Positions 8,624-17,673 of a stretch of 34,354 bases of DNA are shown here, piece by piece; position 1 is the first letter of the stretch; each line of letters starts with the position of its first letter. The notes under the pieces were generated by a model. The model was not told the DNA's origin. It worked only from the letters and a program-made list of their open reading frames with translations, and made no database searches. This DNA is from Coxiella endosymbiont of Ornithodoros amblus (GTDB lineage: Bacteria > Pseudomonadota > Gammaproteobacteria > Coxiellales > Coxiellaceae), in assembly GCF_019425495.1 (NCBI RefSeq), contig NZ_VFIV01000009.1:1-34354 (forward strand), read 5' to 3'. The translations under genes were made by a program, and so were the position numbers.

Positions 8624-9586
8624 ATGCCTTTAACAGAATTTACGATTATTAAAAATTATTTTCACCGACCGAAAAAGCAAGCGAAGAATGTAGTGGTTGG
8701 AATCGGTGACGATGCTGCGGTGATTGAAATACCTAAGGAACAGCAGGTTGTCATTTCTGTGGATACCCTAGTGGAAGGAGTGCATTTTCCAATAAATACA
8801 CCGCCGCGTGATTTAGGATATAAAGCTTTAGCTGTTAGTTTGAGCGATATCGCTTCCATGGGCGCTACTCCCCATACGGCTTTACTCGCTTTAACCATTC
8901 AAAAAACGAATGAGATTTGGCTGAAAGCGTTTGCAGAAGGTTTTTTTTTGCTGGCGGATCGTTATCAAGTTTCGCTCGTCGGGGGTGATGTGACAGAAGG
9001 CCCGCTTTGCATTTCAATTACGGCTACGGGTTTAATTCCAAAGAATGAAATGATTTGCCGTAACAGCGCGACAGTCGGAGATTTGATTTACTTAACGGGA
9101 ACGGTAGGGGACGCGGGTTTAGCATTGGCGTTATTAAAACAACATAAAAAAATAGATCCTTTTTTGTTGGCGCAATTAAACTGTCCCACTCCTCGTATTG
9201 AAGCGGGTGTGGCGTTGCGGGGAATTGCTAGTGCGGCAATCGATATTTCCGATAGCGTTGTGGCGGACCTTGAAAAAATCGCCCGAGCGAGCCAAGTGGG
9301 TGCGAAAATTTACGTCGAACGCTTGCCGTTATCGGACAGCTTTAAACGATACTGCCCTCTAAAAAAAGTGTGGGAATACGCGCTGGCCAGTGGAGATAAT
9401 TATGAACTTTGTTTTACCGTTCCAAAAGAAAGAAGCAAGCCATTAGAAGAAGTTTTTCATTCCTTGGGTTGCGAGTGTCGCTATATTGGAGAAATTATCC
9501 AAGGCAAGGGTGTGACGGTGATCGATCCACAAAACCGGCCCATAAACATAGCGAAAAAAGGTTATGAGCATTTTTCAAATGCGTAA
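8624..9586 (+). CDS. thiL: Thiamine-monophosphate kinase
   Basis: A 320-aa ATP-dependent kinase making thiamine diphosphate, the cofactor of SucA encoded 9 kb away. Family signatures: VVVGIGDDAAVI (about 25-36), ISVDTLVEGVHF, GYKALAVSLSDIASMGATPH, LVGGDVTEG and SDSVVADLEKIARAS, with SGDNYELCF near the end. The usual ISDGL motif reads ISDSV here. The ATG at 8624 gives the family N-terminus MPLTEFTIIKNYF; the frame is open six codons further upstream (TTG at 8606) without a ribosome site. It is flanked by pseudogenes on both sides and has no operon partner. Confidence 0.94.
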   Translation: MPLTEFTIIKNYFHRPKKQAKNVVVGIGDDAAVIEIPKEQQVVISVDTLVEGVHFPINTPPRDLGYKALAVSLSDIASMGATPHTALLALTIQKTNEIWLKAFAEGFFLLADRYQVSLVGGDVTEGPLCISITATGLIPKNEMICRNSATVGDLIYLTGTVGDAGLALALLKQHKKIDPFLLAQLNCPTPRIEAGVALRGIASAAIDISDSVVADLEKIARASQVGAKIYVERLPLSDSFKRYCPLKKVWEYALASGDNYELCFTVPKERSKPLEEVFHSLGCECRYIGEIIQGKGVTVIDPQNRPINIAKKGYEHFSNA

Positions 9587-9685
9587 TCCTCAATTTTAAC
9601 GAGACCCTATATAACTGAGTTATCATGAATAATGAATTATGATGCGGAAAGAATGGATTTTTAAAAGTAGTTTAAGGTGATGAAG

Positions 9686-10341
9686 ATGAAAAGGAGTTTG
9701 AGATCCCTCGCATCGAGAATTTTTATTTTTCCCCTCTTATTGGCATTAACGCCTTTGCAGGTGGTCCAGAATTCCTTATTTTAACCTGTGGATAACATCA
9801 CTTGGTATTTTAGGCTATTTATGGGGCGCATTTCAAATATGAGTCGAGTTATGGCATCGGCTCACGGTTGAATGTTCAAAATTATACATACTATACCAAG
9901 AAATTCGGTGATGGTGGGGGTAGTCAAATAGGCGTTCGCTATCACCTTAAACGTTCTTATGTGGGATTAGAAATGAGTGCGCAAGAGAGTAGTCGTCAGG
10001 GAAGCCATTAAATCATTTATATTTTTAGGCCAATGGCTCTCTTTGTTGTTACAAAGGCAATTTCGTATTAATTCTAATGTCGACCTTGCTAGTATTTTAG
10101 GGACAGACATAACTCCGCGCAGGCATATGTATGGCAAATTGGGCGTTTCATATTCCAAATTAAAGCACAAAGTTACTCAAAGGGTGTGTTCGGTATTGAC
10201 TTACTTCAAACGGTTTTCCAACAGAAGTTGAGTAAAAACCTCTGGTGTTATCTTACAGGATTAGGAATTGCAGAAGACCTTGAGTGAGGCGTGAGTCTTT
10301 TTGCTCAATACGATTATTATGATTATGTGAAAATAACTTAA
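9686..10341 (+). pseudogene. Decayed outer-membrane beta-barrel protein gene, paralogue 1
   Basis: An ATG at 9686 begins a signal-peptide-like stretch (MKRSLRSLASRIFIFPLLLA) broken by a stop at about 9781. Beyond it, spread over frames, are typical barrel strands: VRYHLKRSYVGLEMSAQES, RINSNVDLASILGTDITPR, KLGVSYSKLKHK and a last GVSLFAQYDYYDYVKIT. The same pattern (a G.RY-like strand, then NSN.DL, GVSY-like, and EYDYYDY-type strands) recurs in the next two pseudogenes. The fold resembles opacity-type/OmpA-like eight-stranded porins. Several frameshifts and stops make it non-functional. Confidence 0.65.
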
Positions 10342-10481
10342 AAACATTGAGAAACATCTATTCTTATTTGTTGATGTTTACACTCAAAAAGTACTAGTGG
10401 GTACTTATACTATCGCTTGGTTCTCAATTTTGAGTTTGCAGTGTAGTTCCGTAAGTTCGATGACAAAGGGAGATAAGGTTC

Positions 10482-11248
10482 ATGAATATTAAATAGCGCT
10501 TAAAATATCTGGCCTCATGTCTCTTATTCCGCGCTTTCTTCTGGGTAAATAGCAGCCCATTAGCGGGGGCGGGTTCAGAATACCACCGTCTGGCACCATG
10601 GGTGATTTATATTGGCAGTTTCGGCGGTGTCTATGTGGCTAATTTTGAATATGAAGGGAGGTATTTAGGAGATGGGCCTCCAACTTTTATCGTTCCGATC
10701 TCGCTAGTAATGTTGATCAAAATGGACATACCGCGGATGGGTATATCGGTCTTCGTTATTATTTTTCAAATCCTTGGTTTTTTGGTTTAGAGCTTGCTGC
10801 AATGGGAAATTCAGAAAATTCTGCAGCCGCCGCGAGCCTGCTTTCCCCCTCAATTGAAGATTTGATTTTTAAGTTGATTAATCAATTTAGAATTAAAAGT
10901 AATCTCGATTTAACTGCTCAGCTAGGAGTCAACATTACCTTTTGAACCCGCGTTTATATAAAAGGGGGCTTACGCCAAAATTAGACACATATTGATGGTT
11001 TTCAACCCGGCTGCTTTAACTCCGATCATTAGCCTTCAACAGACGACTCACAAAAATGGATGGGGCTATCTTTTGGGTTTTGAGTTGGGATATGATTTCT
11101 GTCCTTGGTTCGGCATTTTTACTGAATATAATTATTAAAGTAATATTTTAGTTTGAGTAATGGAGGCGATACTTATCGTCAAAATGTCCGTGTTCATGCT
11201 TATCCGGCCCTCCTAGGGTTAACCTCAATTTTTCAATCTAGGTTGTGA
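10482..11248 (+). pseudogene. Decayed outer-membrane beta-barrel protein gene, paralogue 2
   Basis: The ATG at 10482 is followed by an in-frame TAG at codon 5, then a signal-like stretch RLKYLASCLLFRAFFWVNSS and PLAGAGSEYHRL. Then come IYIGSFGGVYVANFEYEG and, in another frame, DGYIGLRYYFSNPWFFGLEL, INQFRIKSNLDLTAQLGVNI, RVYIKGGL, FGIFTEYNYY and a C-terminal VRVHAYPALLGLTSIFQSRL. The stretch FRIKSNLDLTAQLG lines up with FRINSNVDLASILG in paralogue 1, showing common origin. Multiple frameshifts and stops are visible. Confidence 0.65.
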
Positions 11249-11281
11249 GAGGGATTATCGATGATAAAAGGAGAAAGATTC

Positions 11282-11975
11282 ATGGATAGGAGAAGAAGAG
11301 TCTGGTTATCAATCACATTAGGAATTTTATGGGGATATTTTTCTCTCGCCGGGAGCGGGAGCACGTTAGCTGACGGATACGAACCTTTACCGCAATGACG
11401 GGGTATCGCGAAATGAATTGTGCAAAAGTGAATTTGGCAGTGGGGTGCATTATGGGGTCCATGTTGGGGGTTCAAATCATTTTGTTCGCCCGTATTATTT
11501 TGGATTGAATTTTTCGGGGATGAGCAACTCACGAAAAGCGCGATTTAACGGCTCTTTATTCCTGGGCTTTGGCAGTACAGTACCACCGCCACCGTCATTG
11601 ATAGCGCACTGTGTTTAAAATGTAACCTCGGTTTGATCGGAATTTTGGGATTGATATTACACTGGCTCTGCGCTTGTATTTGAAATAGGGTGCCTCTTAT
11701 GCAAAATTGGTGGAGGATTTCGCAGTCTTACAATCAACGATGAGTGGAGGCATTTCCTAGCAAGATCAAACGTACCATAGTTTATGGGGCCCCTAGTTCT
11801 AGGGGTGGTTTTAGCGCGAAATTTGTGTCGATGGGTTAGCTTATTTGCGGAGTATGATTTTACGATTACGGTAACCATACGTCAAATACTGCCAATAACA
11901 TCTCTGTGGATCCCGTCATTGCTTCACCAGATGTTTATATCTAGGAAAAGAAACTTTAGTTCTTTTGTGCTGTTA
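11282..11975 (+). pseudogene. Decayed outer-membrane beta-barrel protein gene, paralogue 3
   Basis: The ATG at 11282 follows an AAAAGGAG ribosome site (11266-11273) and opens a signal-like stretch, RVWLSITLGILWGYFSLAG, ended by a stop near 11396. Later pieces include VHYGVHVGGSNHFVRPYYFG, YLK-stop-GASYAKLVEDFAVL and VSLFAEYDFT followed by YGNHTSNTANNISVDPVIAS. SYAKL and FAEYDF match the corresponding strands of paralogues 1 and 2. The 3' end runs up to the end of gltA, which is on the opposite strand. It is broken by many stops. Confidence 0.6.
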
Positions 11976-13265
11976 TGTTCGACGTTTATTCAACGAGACT
12001 ACTTCTCGCTCTATTTTGCCGGTATATAATTGTCTTGGGCGAGCGAGGCGATGATCAGGGCTGCTCATCATTTCCATCCAATGTGAAATCCAGCCCACTG
12101 TTCGTGATAATGCGAAAATTACTGTAAACATATTAGAAGGGATGCCAATGGCATTTAGCGTCAGACCGGAATAAAAATCCACATTTGGATAAAGTTTTTT
12201 CTCGATAAAATAATCATCCTCTAGAGCAATTTTTTCTACTTTCATCGCTAATTTAAATAAAGGTTCATTGTGGCGGCCAACGGCATCGAGGACTTCATAG
12301 CAGGTTTTCTGCATGACTTTGGCACGGGGGTCGTAATTTTTGTAAACGCGATGACCAAAGCCCATCAGACGAAAGGGGTCATTTTTGTCTTTAGCTTTTT
12401 TAATATATTGGCTGATGTTTTTTTCGTCACCAATTTTCCTCAACATATTTAAACAAGCTTCATTAGCACCGCCGTGGGCAGGGCCCCAGAGAGCACTAAT
12501 ACCCGCCGAAATACAAGCAAACGGATTTGCTCCCGTAGAACCGGCGACTCGAACGGTAGTCGTTGACGCATTTTGTTCGTGATCGGCGTGAAGGATAAAA
12601 ATACGATCCATCGCGCGAGCTAAGACGGGGTCGGGTTCTGTCTTTTCGTAAGGGGTGCCAAAGAGCATATGTAAAAAGTTTTCTGCATAATTCATCGCCC
12701 GGCGAGGATGCATAAACGGTTGGCCAATGGAATATTTATAACTCATAGCGGCCAGCGTGGGCATTTTGGCTATTAATCGGATGGCGGATAATTCGCGGTC
12801 GGCTGGTTTAGTGATGTCTAACGCATCATGATAGAAAGCTGAAAGTACGCCGATGGTGCTTAGCACCATCGCCATGGGATGGGCGTCATAGTGAAAGCCA
12901 TTGAAAAATTTTGTCACTTGCTCATAAACGCTGCTGTGTTCTTTAATCGTGCGAACAAATTTTTCTTTTTCTCCTTTGTTTGGGAGCTCGCCATACATAA
13001 GTAAGTAACAAACTTCCATATAATCCGATTTGTCAGCCAATTGATCAATTGGATACCCACGATACAGCAAAATACCTTTCTCGCCATCGATAAAGGTAAT
13101 TTTTGACTCACAGGTTGCTGTAGAGTAAAAACCAACATCCAGCGCATAGGCACCATGATTGCCCAATGTCTTTACGTCAATCACATCCTTGCCAAGGGTA
13201 GGTGAATAAGTGGGGAGTTCAACCGACTGATTTTCAAAAGAAAGTTTAGCTTTACGATTGCTCAT
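11973..13265 (-). CDS. gltA: Citrate synthase (type II, hexameric)
   Basis: A 430-aa protein that condenses oxaloacetate and acetyl-CoA to citrate. Catalytic residues are H264 ([10 protein letters not shown]), H305 ([15 protein letters not shown]) and D363 (NVDFYSG). The N-terminal small domain of type II (NADH-sensitive) enzymes is present. The start ATG (13265-13263) has AGGAG at 13271-13275 and a good promoter at 13295-13323. It is divergent from sdhC, with 1.15 kb between. Its 3' end abuts outer-membrane-protein relics on the other strand. Confidence 0.97.
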   Translation of the reverse strand: MSNRKAKLSFENQSVELPTYSPTLGKDVIDVKTLGNHGAYALDVGFYSTATCESKITFIDGEKGILLYRGYPIDQLADKSDYMEVCYLLMYGELPNKGEKEKFVRTIKEHSSVYEQVTKFFNGFHYDAHPMAMVLSTIGVLSAFYHDALDITKPADRELSAIRLIAKMPTLAAMSYKYSIGQPFMHPRRAMNYAENFLHMLFGTPYEKTEPDPVLARAMDRIFILHADHEQNASTTTVRVAGSTGANPFACISAGISALWGPAHGGANEACLNMLRKIGDEKNISQYIKKAKDKNDPFRLMGFGHRVYKNYDPRAKVMQKTCYEVLDAVGRHNEPLFKLAMKVEKIALEDDYFIEKKLYPNVDFYSGLTLNAIGIPSNMFTVIFALSRTVGWISHWMEMMSSPDHRLARPRQLYTGKIEREVVSLNKRRT

Positions 13266-13294
13266 TCGTGCTCCTGGCAGGTCTGGTGCTTGTA

Positions 13295-13323
13295 ACTATA
13301 ATGAATTTTAGTGGGATTTTCAA
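13295..13323 (-). promoter_or_regulatory. gltA promoter
   Basis: On the minus strand TTGAAA (13323-13318) and TATAGT (13300-13295) are separated by exactly 17 bp, a near-consensus sigma-70 promoter. Transcription would start near 13288, giving a leader of about 22 nt that includes the AGGAG ribosome site. Confidence 0.65.
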
Positions 13324-13515
13324 AATTTGCCCACATCGATAGGTCGGTAGTACTTTTTTCTGGTGAGTTTTCTGACAGTTTCTCTTCTGATAAAGAATGG
13401 CAGAAGCGAAGTTCCTCGTTGCCATTTTGCGAACGGCATTTAGGAAGATAAGCTAGAATCTCTGTTTCTTGAGTTCTTATCCAGTGAAGAATTAATAGGT
13501 TTCAAATTATCCGAG

Positions 13516-13533
13516 GCTTAAATTAATTTAAGC
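13516..13533. repeat. 18-bp perfect palindrome
   Basis: GCTTAAATTAATTTAAGC reads the same on both strands with no loop. It spans the stop codon of the possible 51-aa gene. It could be a protein-binding site or a weak bidirectional terminator stem, but no T-run follows. Confidence 0.6.
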
Positions 13534-13673
13534 TCTCCTCCAAGCCCTTCTAATACCGTAGAAAATAAATTCATTTTTTCTACGTTACCCAGGAATATAA
13601 CTAATTGTGTTAATGGGCTTAATTCCCCCGTCATTTTTTCGTGGTATTTTCCATCGGTATCCTCATCTCCCAT
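13518..13673 (-). CDS. Possible 51-aa protein, unrecognised
   Basis: On the minus strand an ATG at 13673-13671 follows AAAAGGAAT about nine bases upstream, a good ribosome site. The frame encodes 51 residues, from MGDEDTDGKYHEKMTGELSP to a C-terminal EGLGGELKLI. It has an acidic N-terminus, a central hydrophobic LTQLVIFLGNV and an amphipathic end. The stop lies in an 18-bp perfect palindrome (13516-13533). An 11-bp inverted repeat sits just upstream of the ribosome site. I recognise no family. It could be a real small gene or the remnant of a larger one. Confidence 0.4.
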   Translation of the reverse strand: MGDEDTDGKYHEKMTGELSPLTQLVIFLGNVEKMNLFSTVLEGLGGELKLI

Positions 13674-13695
13674 CTTGAAATTCCTTTTAAAATAT

Positions 13696-13724
13696 TTTTA
13701 AACTCATTACTAGTGAGTTTAAAA
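13696..13724. promoter_or_regulatory. 11-bp inverted repeat, possible operator
   Basis: TTTTAAACTCA (13696-13706) and TGAGTTTAAAA (13714-13724) are perfect inverted arms around a 7-nt centre. It lies 22 bp upstream of the ATG of the possible 51-aa minus-strand gene. This fits a dimeric repressor site; a terminator for leftward transcripts is the alternative. Confidence 0.45.
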
Positions 13725-14324
13725 TTAAATAACAAAAGCGCCTTCATCTTGAGAAAGTTTAGGCAATCTGTGAATATGATAGTAGGGGTCCGGCACAGGA
13801 GTTTAGTTTCAAAATAAAAACGAAAAGCAGCATCAAAAAAAGAAAAGGTATCCCCTCGCTAAGATTAATGTTCAGTTCGGAAATAAAACTATCAAATGAG
13901 CCCCTTCGTAGCATCGGTTCTTTTTCTTTTTTTGATGAGGCGCTTTGACTTGCCGCAGGGTAGGCATGATTATTGCAGGGGAAGGGCTCACTAAGCGCAG
14001 GTTCTTTTCTTTGACAAGAGGGAAGAAACTCGAAGGATTATTGTAAAATCCATGTGAATCGGATATGGTTTCTGAATTCGGGAGGATGGAGAAGACAATT
14101 TAAAGTCATTAGAAAAACCATCATCGAGATTATCGGTGTGGCGTCTGGGATTATTGTGATTAAGGGTTCGAGACATGGGAGTTACCTTTATTTGTTTATG
14201 GGTTTGTTGATGGAAATTCAAACAACCCAAGCTTAGGCTAACCTTAACCATCCTACTCCCAGGGATATTTTTTGAGGAAGCCCTTATCTTGGTTACCAAA
14301 ACTTAGCAAGAAGCTAAAGCAGAG
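13725..14324. other. gltA-sdhC intergenic region, remainder
   Basis: I can support no gene. A 16-bp inverted repeat, CATCAAAAAAAGAAAA (13831-13846) and its reverse complement (13922-13937), encloses about 75 bp. A 60-codon plus-strand frame from a GTG at 14054 and an overlapping minus-strand frame (13991-14299) have no family resemblance and are probably chance or relic sequence. Confidence 0.5.
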
Positions 14325-14354
14325 TTGCATTACCGAATGTAATCCCGTTATAAT
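14325..14354 (+). promoter_or_regulatory. sdhC operon promoter
   Basis: TTGCAT at 14325-14330 and a perfect TATAAT at 14349-14354 are 18 bp apart. Transcription would begin near 14361, leaving about 60 nt of leader before the sdhC ATG at 14422, with a TAAGGA ribosome site at 14411. It is the best candidate for driving sdhCDAB and possibly sucABCD. Confidence 0.6.
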
Positions 14355-14421
14355 CAGCACGCGTTTGCAACGCAAGTATTTTCACTATCTTCATGTTTTT
14401 ATTGAAAAAATAAGGAATGGT

Positions 14422-14799
14422 ATGAACACCATGCGCCCTGTCAACCTTGATTTGACGAAATTTCATTTTCCACCAATGGCCATCTTATCGATCGGGCATC
14501 GTATTTCTGGGTTTGTACTCTTTCTATGTATGCCCTTAATGTTTTATCTATTACATTGGGCGACGGCTTCGGCGGAGAGATTTTATCATCTGCACCAATT
14601 GTTGTTGCATAACGGCTCGATAAAACTGGCCGTGTGGATCATGCTATCAGCCACTTTATTTCATTTATTCGCCGGCATACGCCATTTAGTCATGGATCTG
14701 GGTTTTTGGGAATCCGTTCCTGAAAGCCGAATTAGTGCCTATGCCGTTTTTGTGGCTTCGTTTATTGCCATTGTTTTAGCAGGAGTATGGATATGGTAG
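14422..14799 (+). CDS. sdhC: Succinate dehydrogenase cytochrome b556 subunit
   Basis: A 125-aa membrane anchor of complex II. It begins with the family's RPVNLDL..F.FP..AILSIGHRISG, including the Ser and Arg near the quinone site. It has three predicted transmembrane helices (about 28-48, 70-92 and 105-124). The haem-site helix carries LFHLFAGIRHLVMDLGFW. The ATG at 14422 has the TAAGGA ribosome site; the next ATG, three codons on, is an alternative. It overlaps sdhD by a few codons. Confidence 0.94.
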   Translation: MNTMRPVNLDLTKFHFPPMAILSIGHRISGFVLFLCMPLMFYLLHWATASAERFYHLHQLLLHNGSIKLAVWIMLSATLFHLFAGIRHLVMDLGFWESVPESRISAYAVFVASFIAIVLAGVWIW

Positions 14800-15134
14800 A
14801 TAGGACTAGTCGTCGCGGCTATCGTGACTGGTTCGTTCAGCGGATTACCGCCTTATTAAGCGGTATTTATGCGGTTTTTGTCATCGTTTTTTTGCTCGTC
14901 CGCCATCCCATTTCTTACCCTCAATGGCACGCATTATTTAGTCATTTAATAGTGAAAATATTTACCATTATCGTTATTTTCAGCATTTTATGGCATGCTT
15001 GGGTTGGCATGTGGACAATCTTTACCGATTATGTAAAAAAAAAACCCATACGGCTCGTTTTAGAGACTCTGGTTTGTTTATTGTTAGCGGGCTATTTCGT
15101 ATGGGCCATTAAATTTTTGTGGATAGCGCGTTAA
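14793..15134 (+). CDS. sdhD: Succinate dehydrogenase hydrophobic membrane anchor subunit
   Basis: A 113-aa second anchor of complex II, with three predicted transmembrane helices. The haem and quinone motif HAWVGMWTIFTDYVKKK is present; its His and the Asp-Tyr pair correspond to the E. coli haem ligand and quinone contact. Two ATGs are possible, at 14787 and 14793. AGGAG at 14781-14785 is only one base from the first and seven from the second, so I take 14793. It overlaps the end of sdhC. Confidence 0.93.
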   Translation: MVDRTSRRGYRDWFVQRITALLSGIYAVFVIVFLLVRHPISYPQWHALFSHLIVKIFTIIVIFSILWHAWVGMWTIFTDYVKKKPIRLVLETLVCLLLAGYFVWAIKFLWIAR

Positions 15135-15146
15135 ACGAGGTAAAGA

Positions 15147-16910
15147 ATGAGCTCTATTAGAGTCAAACAATACGATGCTGTCATCGTAGGAGCGGGCGGG
15201 GCGGGCTTACGCGCCGCATTGGAAATGGCGCAATCTCGTCAGTATAAAGTAGCCGTTGTATCAAAAGTTTTCCCTACTCGATCGCACACCGTTTCTGCGC
15301 AAGGCGGCATAGCGGCCGCTTTGGGCAATGTGGTTCCGGATAAACCGATTTGGCATATGTTCGATACGGTTAAAGGATCGGACTATTTAGGCGATCAAGA
15401 TGCCATTCAATACATGTGTGAACAAGCCCCACCTTCTGTGTACGAATTGGAACATTATGGACTTCCCTTTTCTCGATTGGATGACGGTCGCATCTATCAA
15501 CGCGCTTTTGGGGGGCACACGTGCGATTTCGGCAAAGAAATGGCCCGGCGCACATGCGCCTGTGCGGACCGAACCGGCCATGCTATGCTCCATACGTTGT
15601 ACCAAAAAAATGTAGAAGCAGGCACCCATTTTTATTATGAATGGTATGGGATCGATTTAGTCCGCGGTGCACAAGGCGGGATTGCCGGCATGGTCGCAAT
15701 GAATATAGAAACCAGTGAGTTGGTTTTTTTCAAATCACGAGCGACGATTTTCGCCACCGGGGGAGCGGGCCGTATTTATGAAGCAACCAGTAACGCTTAT
15801 ACCAACACGGGTGACGGGATTGGTATGGTGTTGCGAGCTGGGTTGCCTGTGCAAGACATGGAGTTTTGGCAATTCCATCCGACGGGTATTTACGGTGTGG
15901 GTTGTTTGATTACAGAAGCCGCACGTGGCGAGGGTGGTTACCTTATCAATAAACACGGCGAACCTTTTATGGAACGTTATTCTCCTCATTTAAAAGACCT
16001 CGATTGCCGCGACGTCGTTTCCCGTTCTATCTTACAAGAAGTCATGGCCGGCGGTGGTGTGGGCCCGAAAAAGGATCACGTCCTACTTAAATTGGATCAT
16101 TTGGGAGAAAAAGTATTACGAGAGCGACTCCCTGGTATTATCGAATTATCCGAAAAATTTGCAAACGTCGATATCACAAAAGAACCCATCCCTATTTTAC
16201 CGACATGCCATTATATGATGGGCGGCATTCCCACCAATATTCATGGCCAAGCACTCACCGTGGATGAAAACGGTAGGGACCAAATTATCGAAGGCATGTT
16301 TGCCGCGGGAGAATGCGCGTGTGTCTCTGTCCATGGCGCAAATCGGTTAGGAACTAATTCATTATTAGACTTAGTTGTCTTTGGCCGTGCCATTGGATTG
16401 CATTTGGAAGAGGCCTTAAAAACGGAATTGAAGCATCGTTCTGAAAATCCTGATGATATTGATGCTGTTATTGCTCGGTTAGAACGCTGGGAAAAACCCA
16501 ATAATGTTGAAAATCCCGCATTACTTCTACAGGAAATACGAAAAGCTATGTCGGAAGACTTCGGCGTGTTCCGCGAAGAGCGGAAAATGGAGCAAGGACT
16601 GAAGCGCCTACAAAAATTGAATGAACGGTTACAGCGCGCGAAATTGACCGATACCAGTCGCACTTTCAACAATGCCCGAATTGAGGTATTAGAACTCGAT
16701 AATTTAATCGAGGTTTCTTACGCCACTGCCGTTTCAGCACGGCAACGTACGGAAAGCCGGGGCGCTCATTCTCGTTATGATTATAAAGAACGCGACGATG
16801 CAAATTGGTTAAAACACACCGTTTATTTTCGCGATGGGCGCATCGCTTACCGTCTTGTTAATATGAAACCCAAAGGGATGGATCCGTTTCCACCTAAATC
16901 GAGAGATTGA
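15147..16910 (+). CDS. sdhA: Succinate dehydrogenase flavoprotein subunit
   Basis: A 587-aa catalytic subunit that oxidises succinate to fumarate. It has the FAD Rossmann motif [14 protein letters not shown] (about 15-28), covalent-FAD His47 in [12 protein letters not shown], the substrate-site regions HPTGIYG and [11 protein letters not shown], and the C-terminal domain ending YFRDGRI..R-VNMKP. Length and motifs are normal. It begins 12 bp after sdhD and is followed 7 bp later by sdhB. Confidence 0.98.
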   Translation: MSSIRVKQYDAVIVGAGGAGLRAALEMAQSRQYKVAVVSKVFPTRSHTVSAQGGIAAALGNVVPDKPIWHMFDTVKGSDYLGDQDAIQYMCEQAPPSVYELEHYGLPFSRLDDGRIYQRAFGGHTCDFGKEMARRTCACADRTGHAMLHTLYQKNVEAGTHFYYEWYGIDLVRGAQGGIAGMVAMNIETSELVFFKSRATIFATGGAGRIYEATSNAYTNTGDGIGMVLRAGLPVQDMEFWQFHPTGIYGVGCLITEAARGEGGYLINKHGEPFMERYSPHLKDLDCRDVVSRSILQEVMAGGGVGPKKDHVLLKLDHLGEKVLRERLPGIIELSEKFANVDITKEPIPILPTCHYMMGGIPTNIHGQALTVDENGRDQIIEGMFAAGECACVSVHGANRLGTNSLLDLVVFGRAIGLHLEEALKTELKHRSENPDDIDAVIARLERWEKPNNVENPALLLQEIRKAMSEDFGVFREERKMEQGLKRLQKLNERLQRAKLTDTSRTFNNARIEVLELDNLIEVSYATAVSARQRTESRGAHSRYDYKERDDANWLKHTVYFRDGRIAYRLVNMKPKGMDPFPPKSRD

Positions 16911-16917
16911 TAAAAAA

Positions 16918-17649
16918 ATGAATTCTAAAAAATTACGAATCATGGCTTTCTCAATTATGCGCTTTAATCCAGAAACAGATAAAAAACCTTATATGCAAGA
17001 TTTTGAATTGGATGTTTCTGCCATTCAGGGAAAAATGTTACTTAACGCCTTGGAAGCACTTCGAGAAAAACACCCCGATATCGGTTTGCGACGTTCGTGT
17101 GCGGAAGGCGTTTGTGGCTCGGATGGAATGAATATCAATGGCAAAAATGCCTTAGCTTGCGTGACCCAATTAAAAGATTTGCCCGACCGTGTCGTTATTC
17201 GACCGTTGCCGGGCTTTCCTATTATTCGCGATTTAATTGTGGATATGGAGCAGTTTTATGCTCAATATAAAAAAGTAAAACCTTATCTTTTAAATGATCA
17301 GGAAGCTCCTCAAAAAGAACGGCTGCAAAGCCCAGAAGAACGGGTTAAATTGGATGGATTGTACGAATGCATTTTATGCGCTTGTTGTTCTTCTTCTTGT
17401 CCTTCCTATTGGTGGAATCCAGACAAATTTATTGGACCGGCGGGTTTATTATGGTCGTATCGATTTATTGCCGATAGTCGCGACTCCAAGGAAAAAGAAC
17501 GCCTCGACGCAATGAAAGACCCGTACAGTGTTTTTCGTTGTCGTACTATTATGGATTGCGCGACGGTATGCCCTAAAAATCTTAACCCTGCTAAAGCGAT
17601 CAGGAAAATCCGCACCGAAATGCTTCAGGAAACAGAAAGCGGGGAATAA
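16918..17649 (+). CDS. sdhB: Succinate dehydrogenase iron-sulfur subunit
   Basis: The electron-transfer subunit of complex II. The 2Fe-2S site is RSCAEGVCGSDGMNINGKNA..C; as in E. coli, the third ligand position is Asp, not Cys. The 4Fe-4S and 3Fe-4S ligands lie in CILCACCSSSCPSYWW and CRTIMDCATVCPKNLNP. The start is uncertain: the ATG at 16918 (243 aa) follows sdhA closely with a purine stretch 10-15 nt upstream, while the ATG at 16942 (235 aa) matches the usual family N-terminus but has no ribosome site. Confidence 0.96.
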   Translation: MNSKKLRIMAFSIMRFNPETDKKPYMQDFELDVSAIQGKMLLNALEALREKHPDIGLRRSCAEGVCGSDGMNINGKNALACVTQLKDLPDRVVIRPLPGFPIIRDLIVDMEQFYAQYKKVKPYLLNDQEAPQKERLQSPEERVKLDGLYECILCACCSSSCPSYWWNPDKFIGPAGLLWSYRFIADSRDSKEKERLDAMKDPYSVFRCRTIMDCATVCPKNLNPAKAIRKIRTEMLQETESGE

Positions 17650-17673
17650 TCGGAAAACGAGAAGATAAAGAAC

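Noticed and set aside
13991-14299. 102-codon minus-strand and 60-codon plus-strand frames in the gltA-sdhC gap
   Set aside because: They overlap each other, and neither has a ribosome site or recognisable family.
16241-16672. 143-codon minus-strand frame inside sdhA
   Set aside because: Antisense shadow of a clearly conserved enzyme; no ribosome site or homology.
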